DNA from: Turbatrix aceti
Lineage: Eukaryota > Nematoda > Chromadorea > Rhabditida > Panagrolaimidae
Direction of reading: 5' to 3'
DNA: 64,000 bases
Assembly (NCBI GenBank): GCA_963969345.1
Contig: OZ017770.1
Coordinates: 6,829,246 to 6,893,245 of the forward strand
The notes under the pieces are model-generated. The model was given only the letters and a program-made list of their open reading frames with translations, searched no databases and was not told the origin of the DNA. Both the position numbers and the translations under genes were made by a program. Shown here one piece after another: positions 35,499 to 47,943 of this stretch (positions are counted from its first letter, which is position 1; every line of letters begins with the position of its first letter).

Positions 35499-38400
35499 CT
35501 ACGGCTTGCTGCCCATGCTGTCAGCGTTGCAGCGGAGGGTAGCGTTGTCTGCCTCGGACGAGGCTTGATCAAACGATTCATTGTCAAAACTCTGAAATAA
35601 TTAATTCGGTGAGTCATTAATATCGAAAACAAGCAGGTGCCAACTCACTCGTGAAGAAGAACTAGTCGAGCTGCTGGCCAGACTGTATTCGGTTGGATGG
35701 CTGTCGTCATTGGCGGTAGAAGTTGTATTCTTCGAAAACAGCTGAAAAAACTCGACGGTAACTATTTATAGACAAAATTAAACGTACTTTGTCTACGGTA
35801 GCGCTACGGGCACTACGGCTGCGGCGTGTCTGCTTGCTTGGCGTATCGGGGCTTTCCAGATGATTTGCCCCGGATCCGGCAGAGATCGTGCAACAGCGGC
35901 CGTGCATAGAAGACGAGCTGTCCGAGGGAACCAAAAATGGCTTGCTAGCCGATATGTTCGGGGATTCGGCATGAGACAAGTCAACGCTCGCAACTGGTGG
36001 GTTGCAGACGTCGGGTCGGTCGGTGACGCTGCTCGACTTGTACTGACGAGCCAGGTACTGTCGTCGCATCGAAGCGCTCAGGTCCCCCTTCAGCAACGGA
36101 CACCGACTTTCGTGACTCGGATGACGGGAGTACGACGAAATGCGTTGGCGGAAAAAGTATTTCTTCAAATGAGGATCCAGGTAGCGAGGATCATTTTTGA
36201 TTTCCTGCATTGGATTATGACTGGGCTCTTCTTCGGATGAGTTCGAGTCGGTTGAGTGCTCGCTGCTTTCTTTCTCGCCTTTGTGGCGCTTGGCCTGCTC
36301 TGCGTACTTCTTGCCTTTCATGTGCTCCTCTTTGCGGGTGTCCTTGTCATTTTGCTTCTTGCGCGTCACGCTGACGAACTGGTCGGCCAAAGCGACGTCA
36401 GCTGCGCAATCCGCATCGATGCAACGCGTAATAATGTGAATTTTAAATCCATCATCAATCTCCTTGTTTTTGTAAGCGCGATCGATTTCCATAACAGGAT
36501 AGGTCATGACGTGTTCGTACGGGCGTCGCATGAGGCAGAAAGGACCACCCACAGGCGGTCGGATCTTGGGTACTTCAGCCTTTGGCATGACCGATCCTTC
36601 AGTGGGAATCGACAGTCGACGAGCGTTGTATGCGTCTTTGATGAGGTTTTTCTTGTAGGCCGTCTTGAGCATGTCCTCGATGTTAAAACGTGGAGCATTG
36701 CCATTTGGATAGAGCTCCGGCAATGTATCGGCCGGGCAGTGTTTGTCAAGTCCAGGTGGTTTTCGGACGACAATATCTTCGTTATCCGGTTTGCTAAAGC
36801 TGTCGTAGTGATCCAAACTGGCGCGACTGGGCTTCATGGCGTCCGCGAGTCCGGGGTAGTTGAACCCGCTGTCCTGTGACGCCCAGCGTTCACGATGCAC
36901 TTCAGTTCCGGAAGAATTGATGTGTGGTCGCTTGTGTTCGATGACATCAGCGAGTCGCTTGGCAACGCCGTTGATTCGCATGGTGTTCTTAGATGGTTTT
37001 CTAAGACTTCCCACGTTCGGTTTGCGGGAACCGTTTTCCACGGAGTCTTGCACGTTGTCTCTTTTCTGATGGCACGGAGGCGAGCTGGGAACGGAAGACG
37101 TATAGATATCATTCTTGATTCGCTTCTCAGAGACCGAGCAGCTTTTTGGAATGCCTTGGAGTTCTGTTTTGCGTTTCGATGTCACAATGGGTTCACCGTT
37201 TTCCAGATAGGGGTATGCCTCGTCGCCATGGATGTAGACGCTGCCACAAGAGCTGGAGCACGTGAACATGGTGTTAAACCAGATATGACCAATTTTATCG
37301 GCCTTTCCGGACTGAAAAAGGTTACTGTAAAAATTTACAGCGCAAGGAAAACACAACGTACAAAGAACGGTATTTTGTGTGCCGTTGATAGAATGTCGAC
37401 TCTGATATCACCCTCGAGGAACACCCGCTTGTTTGGCGGCACTGTCCAGCCATAACACCGTCTGCAAAATCGGTTGCTATTATCATTGCCAAAAAGCAAA
37501 ACTCTAATCACCTGCTGATGCACTTTTGGGACGACTCAGGGTCTCTGTAGTCAAAGGAATCATCACCCTTCATGACGGGATACTTTCGCCACATTTCGTC
37601 CTCTTCATCGTACTGCTCTGACGTCAGCGACAATTCCATGCCATGAAAGACGTCGACGTCGCCATTAGCGACACGCAACACAAGCGAACCCTTTTTGAGA
37701 AATCCTCCCGTGCGTGGTGGACGTTCTAAGTAGACGCCGACGAGTTCGACCTTCAGTGGCATGTAATTAAGCTGCTTGTCTCGCAGATGGGAAAAGTAGT
37801 AAATGTATCGTCGCTGCGAGGGTATCGTAACGCCCTTGTTGTTGTGCGTTCGAACAATGCTATAGTAATCCATGATCTGACGGGGATTTTCAAAAAAATT
37901 GATATAGTAAAGATATGCGCAAATCATGACGCCGGTTCGACCCTTGCCGGCTTTGCAGTGAACAGCAACGACGTTGTGGGGGTCGGCTAGGAGGTGATCG
38001 TGGACCTCCCGGCAGAACGGGGCCATGAGCTCAAGGCGAGGAGGGTGATGATCCTTCATCTCGTACGAAACAACCCGGTAGTGAAAATTCTTCTCGTCGT
38101 ATGCATATTGACCGCGTCTGAAACAAAAAAAACTAACAAAGGCCAAAAAACACAAATGTTTACAGGTTGAAAACTTTGTAGTATCCCGGATGGAACTTTT
38201 CAAGGAATTTGACGATGTGCTTCATATTATTGCGATAAAGCGACTCCGCAGTGTCTGCTGGGTACCCCATTGCGATAATTCTGTCTGTGATATCTAAAAT
38301 TTAACCAGTGACGCAAAATCAAAAAAAAAAGAAGCTCCAACTCACAGGTTAGGTCGAGATTAAAGCCGCCGGTGGTAAAGCGTCGTCGGTTCTGACTGAC

Positions 38401-39034
38401 GATCATGCGTAGGGGAACGCATATCATATCTTTGGCATTTTCGGCGCTGAACAGAGGTGAGACTGTCAGCGGAAACGATGACTGTGACGCACGAGATGCA
38501 GCACGCGGACTTGGATTGGGTACGTGCAACCCGGTGGTGGGGGGAGACGGTGGAGTCACGGTTTTGGAAGATACAAAATCTACGGCGCAGTCGTCGACGT
38601 TTCCTTCGTTGCTTTCAATCAGACATCCCAGATCGACGGGAGTACAGGTGGGTGAAACGTTGGATGAGGCCTCATATGAGGTAGCCGATGTGATGCTCAG
38701 CTTCTGAAGCGAAGTCTGCTTCAACTGATCCGTTGACGACATGGTGACGACGCCAGACGAAACAGAACTCACGATGCTGGCCGCAGACGACTTAGCGCTG
38801 CTTTCCGTGGATTCCGTCGAGCTAAAAGAAATCCTTCAGTCAGTGTCCGAACAAAACAGTCTAAGCAAGCTTTTTTTTGTACAGTAAAACGTATGAAAAA
38901 CAATATTTTGAAACGTACAAAGTGGTACTGGTTGATTCATAGTGAATCCTACTTTTGACTGAGTCTCTGCAAATCGTAGTCGATGTTTGGGAAGACTTTG
39001 CCTGATCTTGGGATGGCGCAAAGGGAATGTTCAT
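35499..39034 (-). CDS. PTEN: PTEN phosphatase with very long C-terminal tail (DAF-18-like)
   Basis: PTEN dephosphorylates PI(3,4,5)P3 at position 3 and opposes insulin/PI3K signalling. Eight exons (39034-38919, 38821-38346, 38293-38164, 38117-37512, 37461-37362, 37311-35788, 35741-35649, 35591-35499) give 1045 aa in consistent phase. A Ser/Thr-rich N-terminal extension of about 160 residues precedes MIVSQNRRRF, the start of the canonical domain. The P-loop HCKAGKGRTG (about 294-303) is intact, as is the TI-loop region KGVTIPSQRRYIYYF. The C2 domain follows with GDIRVDIL and IGHIWFNTMF. The remaining roughly 550 residues are charged and low-complexity, as in nematode DAF-18. The start codon is uncertain: an in-frame ATG also occurs at 39124. 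Confidence 0.9.
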
Positions 39035-42000
39035 TGTCCTAGTGTCCTGACACGCAACACCATATACCTGTTGGGTAGTACTCGTCTGAAAGATAACCAA
39101 TTCTAAGCGTTGGTAGCATGACAAAATGATATCGCAATGACATTTACGCCTTCTAATACAGAAAGCAGTGCGCGCAGTGTGTATTAGTTTGCCTTTTTCA
39201 TTTCTCCTTTTTTTTGTTGTGGCCTATCTCTTATTAAGGATTATCATTTTTTTCGCATGATATAAGTCACATTAACATACCCTGAGAAGAAGCGATGTCT
39301 CCGTTACACAAATATCGTCTTATACGATGTTTAATCCGAGGGCCGACTTCAGTACGAGGTTGCCGAGATCTTCCGCCATCTGATGAGGGTTTGACGTACA
39401 GATAGGTAAGTTAATAGCCTGGATACACTTGTGTGTTGTGTTACCTGCCACACAGGTTTACGTTGTGCGCATTACATCAAACCAAACGACACTCTATAAA
39501 TGAAAATAACCTTGCTTCATGTTTACGTATCTTTGCAATTTTTCCGCGGGGGAACAAAAGCCTCGAGGCTTATAAAAAAAAGAACACGCAAAGATAAAAA
39601 AATTGTACTTCAGCTGCGCTCAAAGAAGTCAGGTATAGTTATTTTTAAAACTTCATTTCTTTGGCTTGACTACACTCAAGTGCTGTTTTGTACCTCCTGC
39701 CTTCTACGCCGGCACTAGACGGGTCAATTGTCCCAACAAATGACAAACAGAGAGAGCATACGTCGTCTGTGGGCGGTTTTTCAGTCAGAGTCGGACGGGT
39801 GCCTTTAGGTGCTTCACCTCCATTTGCATCTCTTGGCTACTTTTTAAGTTATGTATTATCAAACTCCTTATGTTAGCAGCCATACAAGTTTAATACAATA
39901 CATTAGCAGTGCTACGTGCACGTGCCTTATCAATGTAGATATTTATGTTCAAAAAAAAGTACTTTCAATCACTTTGCTATTGTTTCTGTGTGCGGTGTGT
40001 AAAAAGTTACGCATGGACAAAAATTGTGCATCAGATCCTTTGAACCGGTCATTACCTTGCCTTTTTTTTGTTTCACCAAAGAACAGAAAAAAATTAAACA
40101 AAAAATGGCGAATTAGTGAAGGAAAGAGGGGTATCGTATTAAAGGCGAAAACTATACGAAAAATCCGCAACCATGAAGAATAATGGACTGCTCAGACAAT
40201 TTTGGGTACTCAGTTTCAATTGGCTTTAAACGGATTATTACGTCATGAAACAAGGCAAAAAATTATGCTTCAGCCTTGGACGCTTTTTTGATACGCCGGA
40301 TGAAGTTTAAAAATCGACATTTTCAAAAAAAAGCATTTGCACCGCCTAATTTAGCAAATGTAAACAACAAACTTAAAGCGTTTGTCAGAATATACATTAG
40401 CATTTGGTGATATAACAAATAACGGACGATTTTTTGCAGAGCATCAAGCGACCGACCTCTTGACCACTTTTTTTTTCTAACTCGAAGACGGGAGTAAAAG
40501 TCACACTGCTCTGCACGCTGCCTACGGAAAAGACAACATAAAAAATATAAAAGAAACAAATGGAAAATTGTAGCCAGTTGTTCAATTAAAAGAGGTCATT
40601 AGGCAAGAGAAAGAAAGAGATAGATGATGTCGGACCAATTAGCACAATTTTTTTAGCAAAAATGGCAAGGCAATGAACGGGTTGCGCGCATGAACGTTTT
40701 GTCCCGACAGCATAGTCGTTGTCGTAAATTGTCTATTCAATTCACGTGGAAACTTTATGCAAAGTCTGAAAGCATGCATTTTTTTTGTCCACGGAGTTAA
40801 GCGATAACCGTGGGTAGAAAGAGGAAATGCTCACCGCTTTAAAGTTATTTCGATTTAACAAAAAAATATATACAACACAAATTTCTGTAATATTTTAAAT
40901 ATTTCAAAGGGACAAACGTCGCGGTTTGCAAAAAAAAATTTTAAGTACGACGTGAACTTTTCCCGTGCACTGGAAAAAATGCTCCTATGCTGGAGCCTTT
41001 TACTGCATTAAAACCATCGTTAAGTCTTCAATTTTAGAATGTACGCAGGTCTTTGACGTCGGGAGAGCGGACACCTCCAATGAGAAAAAAAAATTAAATA
41101 AAACTGTCCAACGCAGAAATGATATTAAACAATCAGGCAAAATTAAAAAAAACGACTTGTAAAGCACTTTTTTTAATCAGTAAACCTGCCTCCAGCACAC
41201 CAGAAAAAAAGTGAGAATTATTCAATTTACTCGTATAACTCGTCCCCCCGTCCGTCTAGACAGAAGCTATTACTAAAAAAAATGAATGTGTGCATAAGTC
41301 AGTCGACGGCAAAAATAGCGCGCGGGGCTCTGAAAAGACTCCCTGACACCTTCGAAGTTTGGTCTCATTGCGTCGGCTATGCAACAAGCCGTCTCCCTCT
41401 GCGCCATCTCCTCTTGTCATAGTAATACCTTTTATGGCGTTGGGGGTTCGGGGACTGCACAGCCAGCCAACACGCCAGTTCAAATTAGTCTCAAGAAATG
41501 CAAAAATTAATTTATTAAGTCTGGTAAATACATATTTATTAAAAATTAATGCTTGCGAAACAGAAGCATTGTTATCTGTGGATACGTTGATAACACGTCC
41601 AAAAGCATTACCATAGCAAGATCAATAAAACAAGGAAATAAAGTTGTTAACATCCAACGACAACGGGAAAGGAAGAAAGAGAGGGTGCTTGGGAGCACGT
41701 ATACCTGAACTAATGAAACGCGTAAAATACAATAACAGAGTTCAACCTAGAGGCAGTATCCGTTCATGTCTACAGAGCTCGGGTAACACCGTAAAGAAAT
41801 TTGCACAAAATTTGTTTGAAGACAAATTTCACCAAACAACATAGAAATTCATGTTGTCAATGAAGAAGCACAAATGGGGTTAAATTTGCAAATTCATGAA
41901 AAGAGTAATCAAAAAGAAATTACCAAAAATGCCGTGCAACTTTGACGGAAAAAAAAACTAGTTTTTTATAACCGATTTGTCTGGGCGCAGGAATAGAACA

Positions 42001-42694
42001 CCCACAATGCAGCTTTTCCTCGTTTCAATACCGTCCTTGAACGAGCTAGAGTTACAATTTGCAAAAAAAAATTGTCAGAAGTGAAGCGTAGCTGATAAAA
42101 TGCTTTGAAAAGTCAATGACAAGGCCAAAACCAAGGCCAAAAGAATAGCAACAGGCGGCGTGCCCAGAAGAGCTTTGCATTAAAGTGAGTTATTAAGAGA
42201 AGCACTGATTTGCACACACCACCGTATGACAATTTCTTGCACTGCCGAAAGAGCGAAGCAAAACGCGAAGGTACAAAATATCGGCACGACACGGGAACAA
42301 TAAAATTGACTTCAAAGACTTGAAACATCCTGATAAGGGGAAAAAGAGGGTACAACTTTTTTTTTCTAGCGCTGCAGCATTTTCCCTTACAAAAAAACGC
42401 CCCTTTAGCGACCATAAATTTGAAAAAAAAGCGATCGTTATTCAAATGATAAAATAGGTACTAAACGCAAAACTTTGGAAGGATTATCAGATTCGTTTTG
42501 AGACAGACTATCGTTGAACGCGCTCTGGTGGTGGTAAAACAATTCCTGCAATTCAAAAAAGCACATACGGAATTATCTGTCGTGTATGCAAAAAAAAATT
42601 GCACTCGCTGTCTGTGTCTGGCGTTTGGGCCCCCAAGCGTTACGTCAACTCATGAAACAAATACAAAGAATTAAAAAAAAAACTCATTTTGCAC
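39035..42694. other. gene-poor stretch
   Basis: About 3.7 kb with many A/T homopolymers. No frame has recognisable domains or splice-consistent partners. It contains the 5' flank of PTEN. I see no tRNA, rRNA or clear mobile element by eye. Confidence 0.4.
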
Positions 42695-42920
42695 ATGCAA
42701 CAAAATAAGCAGCAGCAGGATTTACGACCGATGAATTTGGACCAGTCCGAGTTACAAGTTCAAAGGTCCTCTCGCAAATCAAGTTCAGTTGTCAGAAAGT
42801 AAGTGACACGTGCTTTGTTGAAGAAGAAGGAAAAAATGAAGACGCGATATTTTTAGGCGCATTGAGTTAGTTGCGACAAAAAACTCGAAAAGCCTGCATC
42901 GCTACAAGAAATATCCTTGA
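42695..42920 (+). CDS. candidate two-exon small protein (55 aa)
   Basis: An ATG at 42695 opens a frame to a consensus donor (AA|GTAAGT) after 42798. A 58-base intron ends in TTTTTAG, and the second exon 42857-42920 continues in frame to TGA. The product is 55 residues, Gln-rich at the start (QQNKQQQ) and basic with many Ser/Lys. Intron length and both splice sites match those of the sure genes. No family is recognised and it could be one internal piece of a larger gene or a chance frame. Confidence 0.3.
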
Positions 42921-43748
42921 CAGAATCAAACAGGCATAAAGCTACAAACTGAGTGGTTCAAAATCCCTTAATTAGGATATCCAACTGTTTACGTACTGAA
43001 TATACCGTGTGACTTATTTTGCAGACAAACAAATGAATACAAAAAAGGTAAATCGTGATAAAGTTAACTTTTTAGACCGTTTGTATCAGCTGACATTTTA
43101 ATTCACGGCATTTGCGCATTAAGGTCATCAGTGGACGATTTTTTTGCGCTAAATGCGTAGACGTCAATGCAGCGGCTTTAAATCCCACAAAGCTAATGCT
43201 ACATACTGTGGCGCTACGTTTTTTTTCCTCCACCACAAAGTAAATGCAAATTGATACAAACAGTACAAAAAAATTATAAATGAGATTTAAGAATTGCCAG
43301 GGACAAAGCGCTTTGCGAGCCCCAAAAGTTTGCGAATGGGTAAAAAAGTAAGGGAGACAAAAAGAAACGAAGAAACAAGGAATGACCAGTAAGACGAAGC
43401 CGCCATAGCGTTTTGCTGCCGGCTGCATGCGCTAGTTTTGTTCTCGCGCAATTTTTCTATCAACAAACCCTTTGACTGACTGACTGACTGCCTGATTGCG
43501 TTGCAAGCAAACCACCAAGAAACACAAAAAAAAGCAGCAGGCAAGTAACACCGAGCGAGAAGAAAAAAAACGCAAGCTAAGTGAGCAGTACTACCGGCGC
43601 TTTTACCCGCTAAGCTGGAGGATCTCTGAGAGTCGTCAATGTGCCGATTATGCAAGAACGATGCCTGCGAAGGGGAGAAAATCGTCGCTGACAGCACAAA
43701 GGCCAATCACGTGTATTCCGGGTTTGTGACATTTTACGCGCGAAAGCG
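42921..43748. other. intergenic stretch with a GACT microsatellite
   Basis: No supported gene. A short tandem (TGAC) repeat, about four units, lies near 43471-43490. Confidence 0.4.
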
Positions 43749-43946
43749 TTAGCAGTTTCTTTGTTCCATACGCGACGCCACCAATTCGGCCAGAGGGAAG
43801 AGAACGAGGCAGAAGACGCCATCTAGAGGCCATTCAAACTTCAAAAAGCCACAAACCAAACGACTAATGATATACATACCAGCGAGAAGAGAGATGAGCG
43901 ACGCAACCGGACCTGTCAGGTAAAAAACAAATGGTTGCGCGGACAT
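43749..43946 (-). CDS. candidate small membrane protein
   Basis: An uninterrupted 65-codon frame starts 13 bases after a strong acceptor (ttttttccatag on the minus strand near 43960). It encodes two hydrophobic segments (about 8-33 and 42-54) separated by a short basic/acidic turn. A possible internal 59-base GT-AG intron would give a 46-residue form in the same frame. No family is recognised; it may also be a chance hydrophobic frame. Confidence 0.25.
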   Translation of the reverse strand: MSAQPFVFYLTGPVASLISLLAGMYIISRLVCGFLKFEWPLDGVFCLVLFPLAELVASRMEQRNC

Positions 43947-44674
43947 TAGCATTTGGCGCTATGGAAAAAACACTGCCTGCCCTTTTTTTGCTTCTCGAAA
44001 GAAATCGAACAATTTGGCAGAATCGTTAGCATACGACAACGAATTCGAACTGTTGGTTGCGCACATAAACAAACAAATGCAACAAACGGCTGCTTTTTTA
44101 TCGAAAAAAACCTGGCTAATAAGGGATTAAAGCACACCCATGCCAGTGCTTCGGGGATGAAGTGTCAAGATGAAGACGATGCCTTCAAGTGGGAAAAAAA
44201 GACCGGAAAAGGCAGATACTCAGCGTATGTACGAGGAACAAAAGAGGCCTTCCTTCGTGCTTCAGTGTTTGCTTATAGTGTTCGTTCGCAAAACTTGCTC
44301 GCAAACAAACGTGAACAAATTGACTCCGTTCGCAAAGGGATTCAAACGCTAAATTTAGGCCTTGTCCGAGGCCGTGAACGCCCCAGCCGACCTTGATTAG
44401 CATGGGGCTGTGGGAATGAACGATGCGTCTGCCAATGCCATGTGGACAACGAAAAAAAAGAACGAATGGTCGTTGTATACATCCGGTGGGAGGAAAAAAG
44501 CAGTGCGCGCATTTCAGAAAAAAAAGCAGAAAATAAACTGATGCAAACAAAGATATGCTTTGCACGAGCATTCGGCATGCGCAAAGCGCACAACCGAGCA
44601 TGGCCACCGTTCCCACGTAAATTCCGTGTCCTAATAACTTTATTAAACAACAAACAAACTAAAGAAGCATCAGA
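43947..44674. other. intergenic stretch, 3' flank of the M3 peptidase homologue
   Basis: A minus-strand AATAAA (plus strand tttatt at 44639-44644) lies about 30 bases past the M3 homologue stop. No other feature is supported. Confidence 0.4.
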
Positions 44675-47591
44675 TCAGGCGCTGTACTGCTCCTCTTCGG
44701 CGTAAAACATGGCAGGCGGGTCGTAGAAGTCGCAGATGGCTCCCACACTGGGGTCCCGTCCTTGGAAGCGTCGGTAGAGCTCGCTCTGAAAATCTCCAGC
44801 CCCCGCGTTGAGGAGAGTCATCTTGAGACGTTCGCCGGTGCTGCGCTCGTTGCCCTCCGTGTCGAAGGTCTCGTGCACGTCGAGAGCCAGCATCTGCAAT
44901 TCAGAGGATGAAAAAAAAATCAGTACGAAGGTAAAAATCCAACCTCAGCCCACAACTTGCGGTAATACATGCCCATATGCGGCTGCATCGCAAAAACAGG
45001 CGTAAACGAGCAGGGATGGTAATTGCTGCGCTCCAGCTTGAAGGGGAAGTACTCCTTGTAGAGCTCGCGGTACAGGTCCAGCCAGAATTTTTTGCTGAAT
45101 GACAAAAAACCCGTTAAGCATAAATTTTTAAACCGTAAACACTCACCGGCGGTCCTCCATTTCGTAGACAGTAAGATCCAAGTCCGACCAGAAGAGAACA
45201 CGATATGTGGACCACAGTGTGGCGCGAGAGAGTGCCAGCGAGACAGAGTTCGCCAACTCCTCGGAGAGCACGTTACCCGTTTGGACGTGGGCCGAGCTGA
45301 GTGCAGCGAGAAGATTTGGTTTGTTGAGGAAGAACGTGAAGAACTGGGGCAATAAGTCGGCTGCATCCCAGTCGGCAGCGTAGAGCGGGGCCGTGGGGAT
45401 AGTGATGTCACGGTACGGGCTACGCGAAAGCAAATATTGCACGGCACGGCCCGTATTGAAGAGTAGCTCGCTAAGCTGCCTGTGGTGGAGCAAAGACTGG
45501 CCTGTGCCGTCTGGCTCTGTCGCGTTGCCAATCATGTAAACGAGTTTGTCAAGGTTACGCTCTGCGCTTGCCGGTCGTCCGAGCAGGGTAGTCCAGTTTC
45601 CGCGCTTGTTGGGTCGATTGAAGGGGTCAATGTACAGTCGACCGAGGTGCTCACCGGAAGTCACGTCAGCAACGGCGTAGATACGCGCAGAGGGGTGGCA
45701 CTTTTCCAGACCGGTGTCCGTGATGTTGTGGAATTTGAGGCCAAAGACATGCGAGGTGATTTCGAGAAGATTCTCAAAAGTTGGCCAGAATGGGAAGTGA
45801 TTCATTAGGTCCAGAGTGTCGACGCTGAAAAGTCCATGCAAAAAATATCGTAATCCAACGAAAAAAGCATCAAACTAAACATTTTGAAGGCGTTTTTTTA
45901 GATTATTTTTCTTATGTTTGCGAAGCCCGATATTCTGACTGTACAAAAATATCTCAAAGTTCCGATCAGTCCTACATGAAGAATTCCCGGATTTTCCCAT
46001 GGGCTGTGCGAAAAAAAAAACATTCCACCCTAATACTGGCTAATTTTAACTTTCCACTCACTCGAAATGATGCTCGGCTTCCCGCCGGCAGACATAAAAG
46101 AGGTCAAATGGCTGGAGCTCTGATGTGATCATTTCCTTCGACGCGCCAAACGACGACCAAGCTTCCATGCGGTCAATAAAAACCGGCCGGATGCGACGGG
46201 TGAACGTGTTCAGGAAGTTGCGAACTGTTTCCGGTGACCCGGCCATTTTGTTTGCCAATCGGTGCTCAGCAACAGACGAATATCCCAAAGCTTTCGCAAG
46301 ACCTTCGCTGAAAAAAAAACGATCAACAGGAAGAAAACAAAATGGTAACAAACTTGTTGTGTCTGATTTCTTCGATGTTGATAGAATTGTTGTAAAAATC
46401 ATGCTCAAAACTGGCACGACTGATCCAGCGATCCCACGCGGTTGAACGCAGCTGACGATCACCACAGTATTCCAGGAAGGGCAGGATAGATCCCGGCGAC
46501 ATCACAGCGCGCCACGGGCCTTCATCCGGCTTTTGTTTGTCCACGGCAAAGCTTTTGAGGAGATGCGGCGGCGCGTCGCGAAGACCCGACTTGCTCGTGA
46601 CCTGGAAGACGTGCTGGTCGTTGGTAGCCATGATGTTCGACCTGAAGGAATGGATTTGACATTCAGCACAAGCTCGAATCAAAAAATAAATAAAAACATA
46701 CAGATACTTGCTGCGGAACTCATCGGCGAACCGGGACCACGAACCAATGACCTTTTTCTCCTTTTCATCTGTTTTGTTGAGTCCGGTCGCATTGATCTCG
46801 AGGAGATACCACTCGATGAGACGACTCTTCCAGTGATCTGAGTTTCCGTTGGTGATATTGCTGTCGTACAGGTCCTTGAGATGGACTTGGAACGTTCTGT
46901 TGCTCAGTTTTTCCATGTGCTCGCGAGCCGTCATGACTTTGATATGATGAAAATCTGAGTCGAACGCCTTGTTCGAGCACTCGGTCCAATCCGTAAGCAT
47001 TTTGAGCAAAAGTGTGTTGAAAGCGTAGTCCACTTCATACTCTTCAGAAACAATGGGATCCACCACAATGTCAAAGGTCTTCTCTGCCTGAGCTGAAAAA
47101 AAAACCAACGTATGTAATATCAAACAAAAAAGTGCGTACGTGTCTCGAGGTGATCCATGTGTTCCATGACCGTAGCGCCATATTCCATCAACATTCTGAC
47201 GGTGCCTTCGTACATCTCCTTGGCTGAAAACAACGAATTGAGCAACATATCATAAAAATAGTAAACTCACGAGTCGCTGAAGAGAGAGTAGGCCAGTCAT
47301 CGTTATGCGCAATGTTCGCCAGGAAGGCGTTGTTCTCGACTGTTTCATCAGGTACGACCGGCAGTCTGAAACCAAATCAATGCTCTTTAAAAAGCTCCAA
47401 ATAAGACTTCAAACTCACGTAACGTAGTACCCAACGACTTTGTTCGGCGTAGCATTACCCATCTTGAAGATAATTCCTCGGCTGCTGCAGACGACGGGCG
47501 GAAGGCGACGCAAATTGCCCAGAACCGCCTGCGCCGCCGTGCCAAGTCGACACGGGTGAACCAAACGCCCAATTCCTCGATTCAGTAGCAT
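44675..47591 (-). CDS. mitochondrial M3-family peptidase homologue (MIPEP-like) lacking the zinc site
   Basis: Nine exons (47591-47419, 47365-47271, 47223-47140, 47092-46702, 46641-46354, 46307-46062, 45824-45147, 45094-44944, 44893-44675) give 774 aa in consistent phase. The N terminus (MLLNRGIGRLVHPCRLGTAA...) is a mitochondrial presequence. The body aligns end to end with mitochondrial intermediate peptidase, which trims octapeptides from imported proteins. At the position of the invariant HExxH zinc motif (human LLHEMGHAMH) this protein reads LLFNTGRAVQ (residues about 546-555, bases 45446-45460), and the third ligand region is also changed. It therefore cannot be a normal M3 metalloprotease. 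The frame is intact throughout, so this is a maintained protein, not a decayed gene. The ATG lies 3 bases after a splice acceptor. Confidence 0.85.
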
Positions 47592-47943
47592 AATCTAAGC
47601 GTTGTGAACAAATAAAAACAAACGCTTGAAGCAAAAGGAACGAGGGCGCAAACGACAACTTTTTGCACTGCGTTATAAAAGTAAAAATTTTCCGTTCAGG
47701 AGCCCTGAGAATGCAGAGTTCTAATAAATTATTTCTTCTTAATGGAATGATTCGTTTCCGCGATCAAAGCGGGTTTGTCTCACCTGTTTCTCCGTGAATT
47801 TATCACTGCAGATTTTGAAATTTTTGATGTGCTTTCAAAAGTTGAGCGTTTTGCTTGTCTTGTTTTTTCTTCTCGTCGTTTTATGGCGTTTCTTTCTTCT
47901 TTTTTTTCTGAATGATTGCTAGTCGATTTGTTTCAGCAGCGCG
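47592..47943. promoter_or_regulatory. shared upstream region of M3 homologue (-) and copine (+)
   Basis: 352 bases between divergent start codons; both have an acceptor-like AG within 8 bases of the ATG. No TATA box is obvious. Confidence 0.4.

Noticed and set aside
36256..36879. 207-codon plus-strand frame inside PTEN
   Set aside because: Antisense to the PTEN tail exon; no domain of its own.
43287..43706. 139-codon minus-strand frame
   Set aside because: Composition looks random, and it spans a microsatellite and several A-runs.
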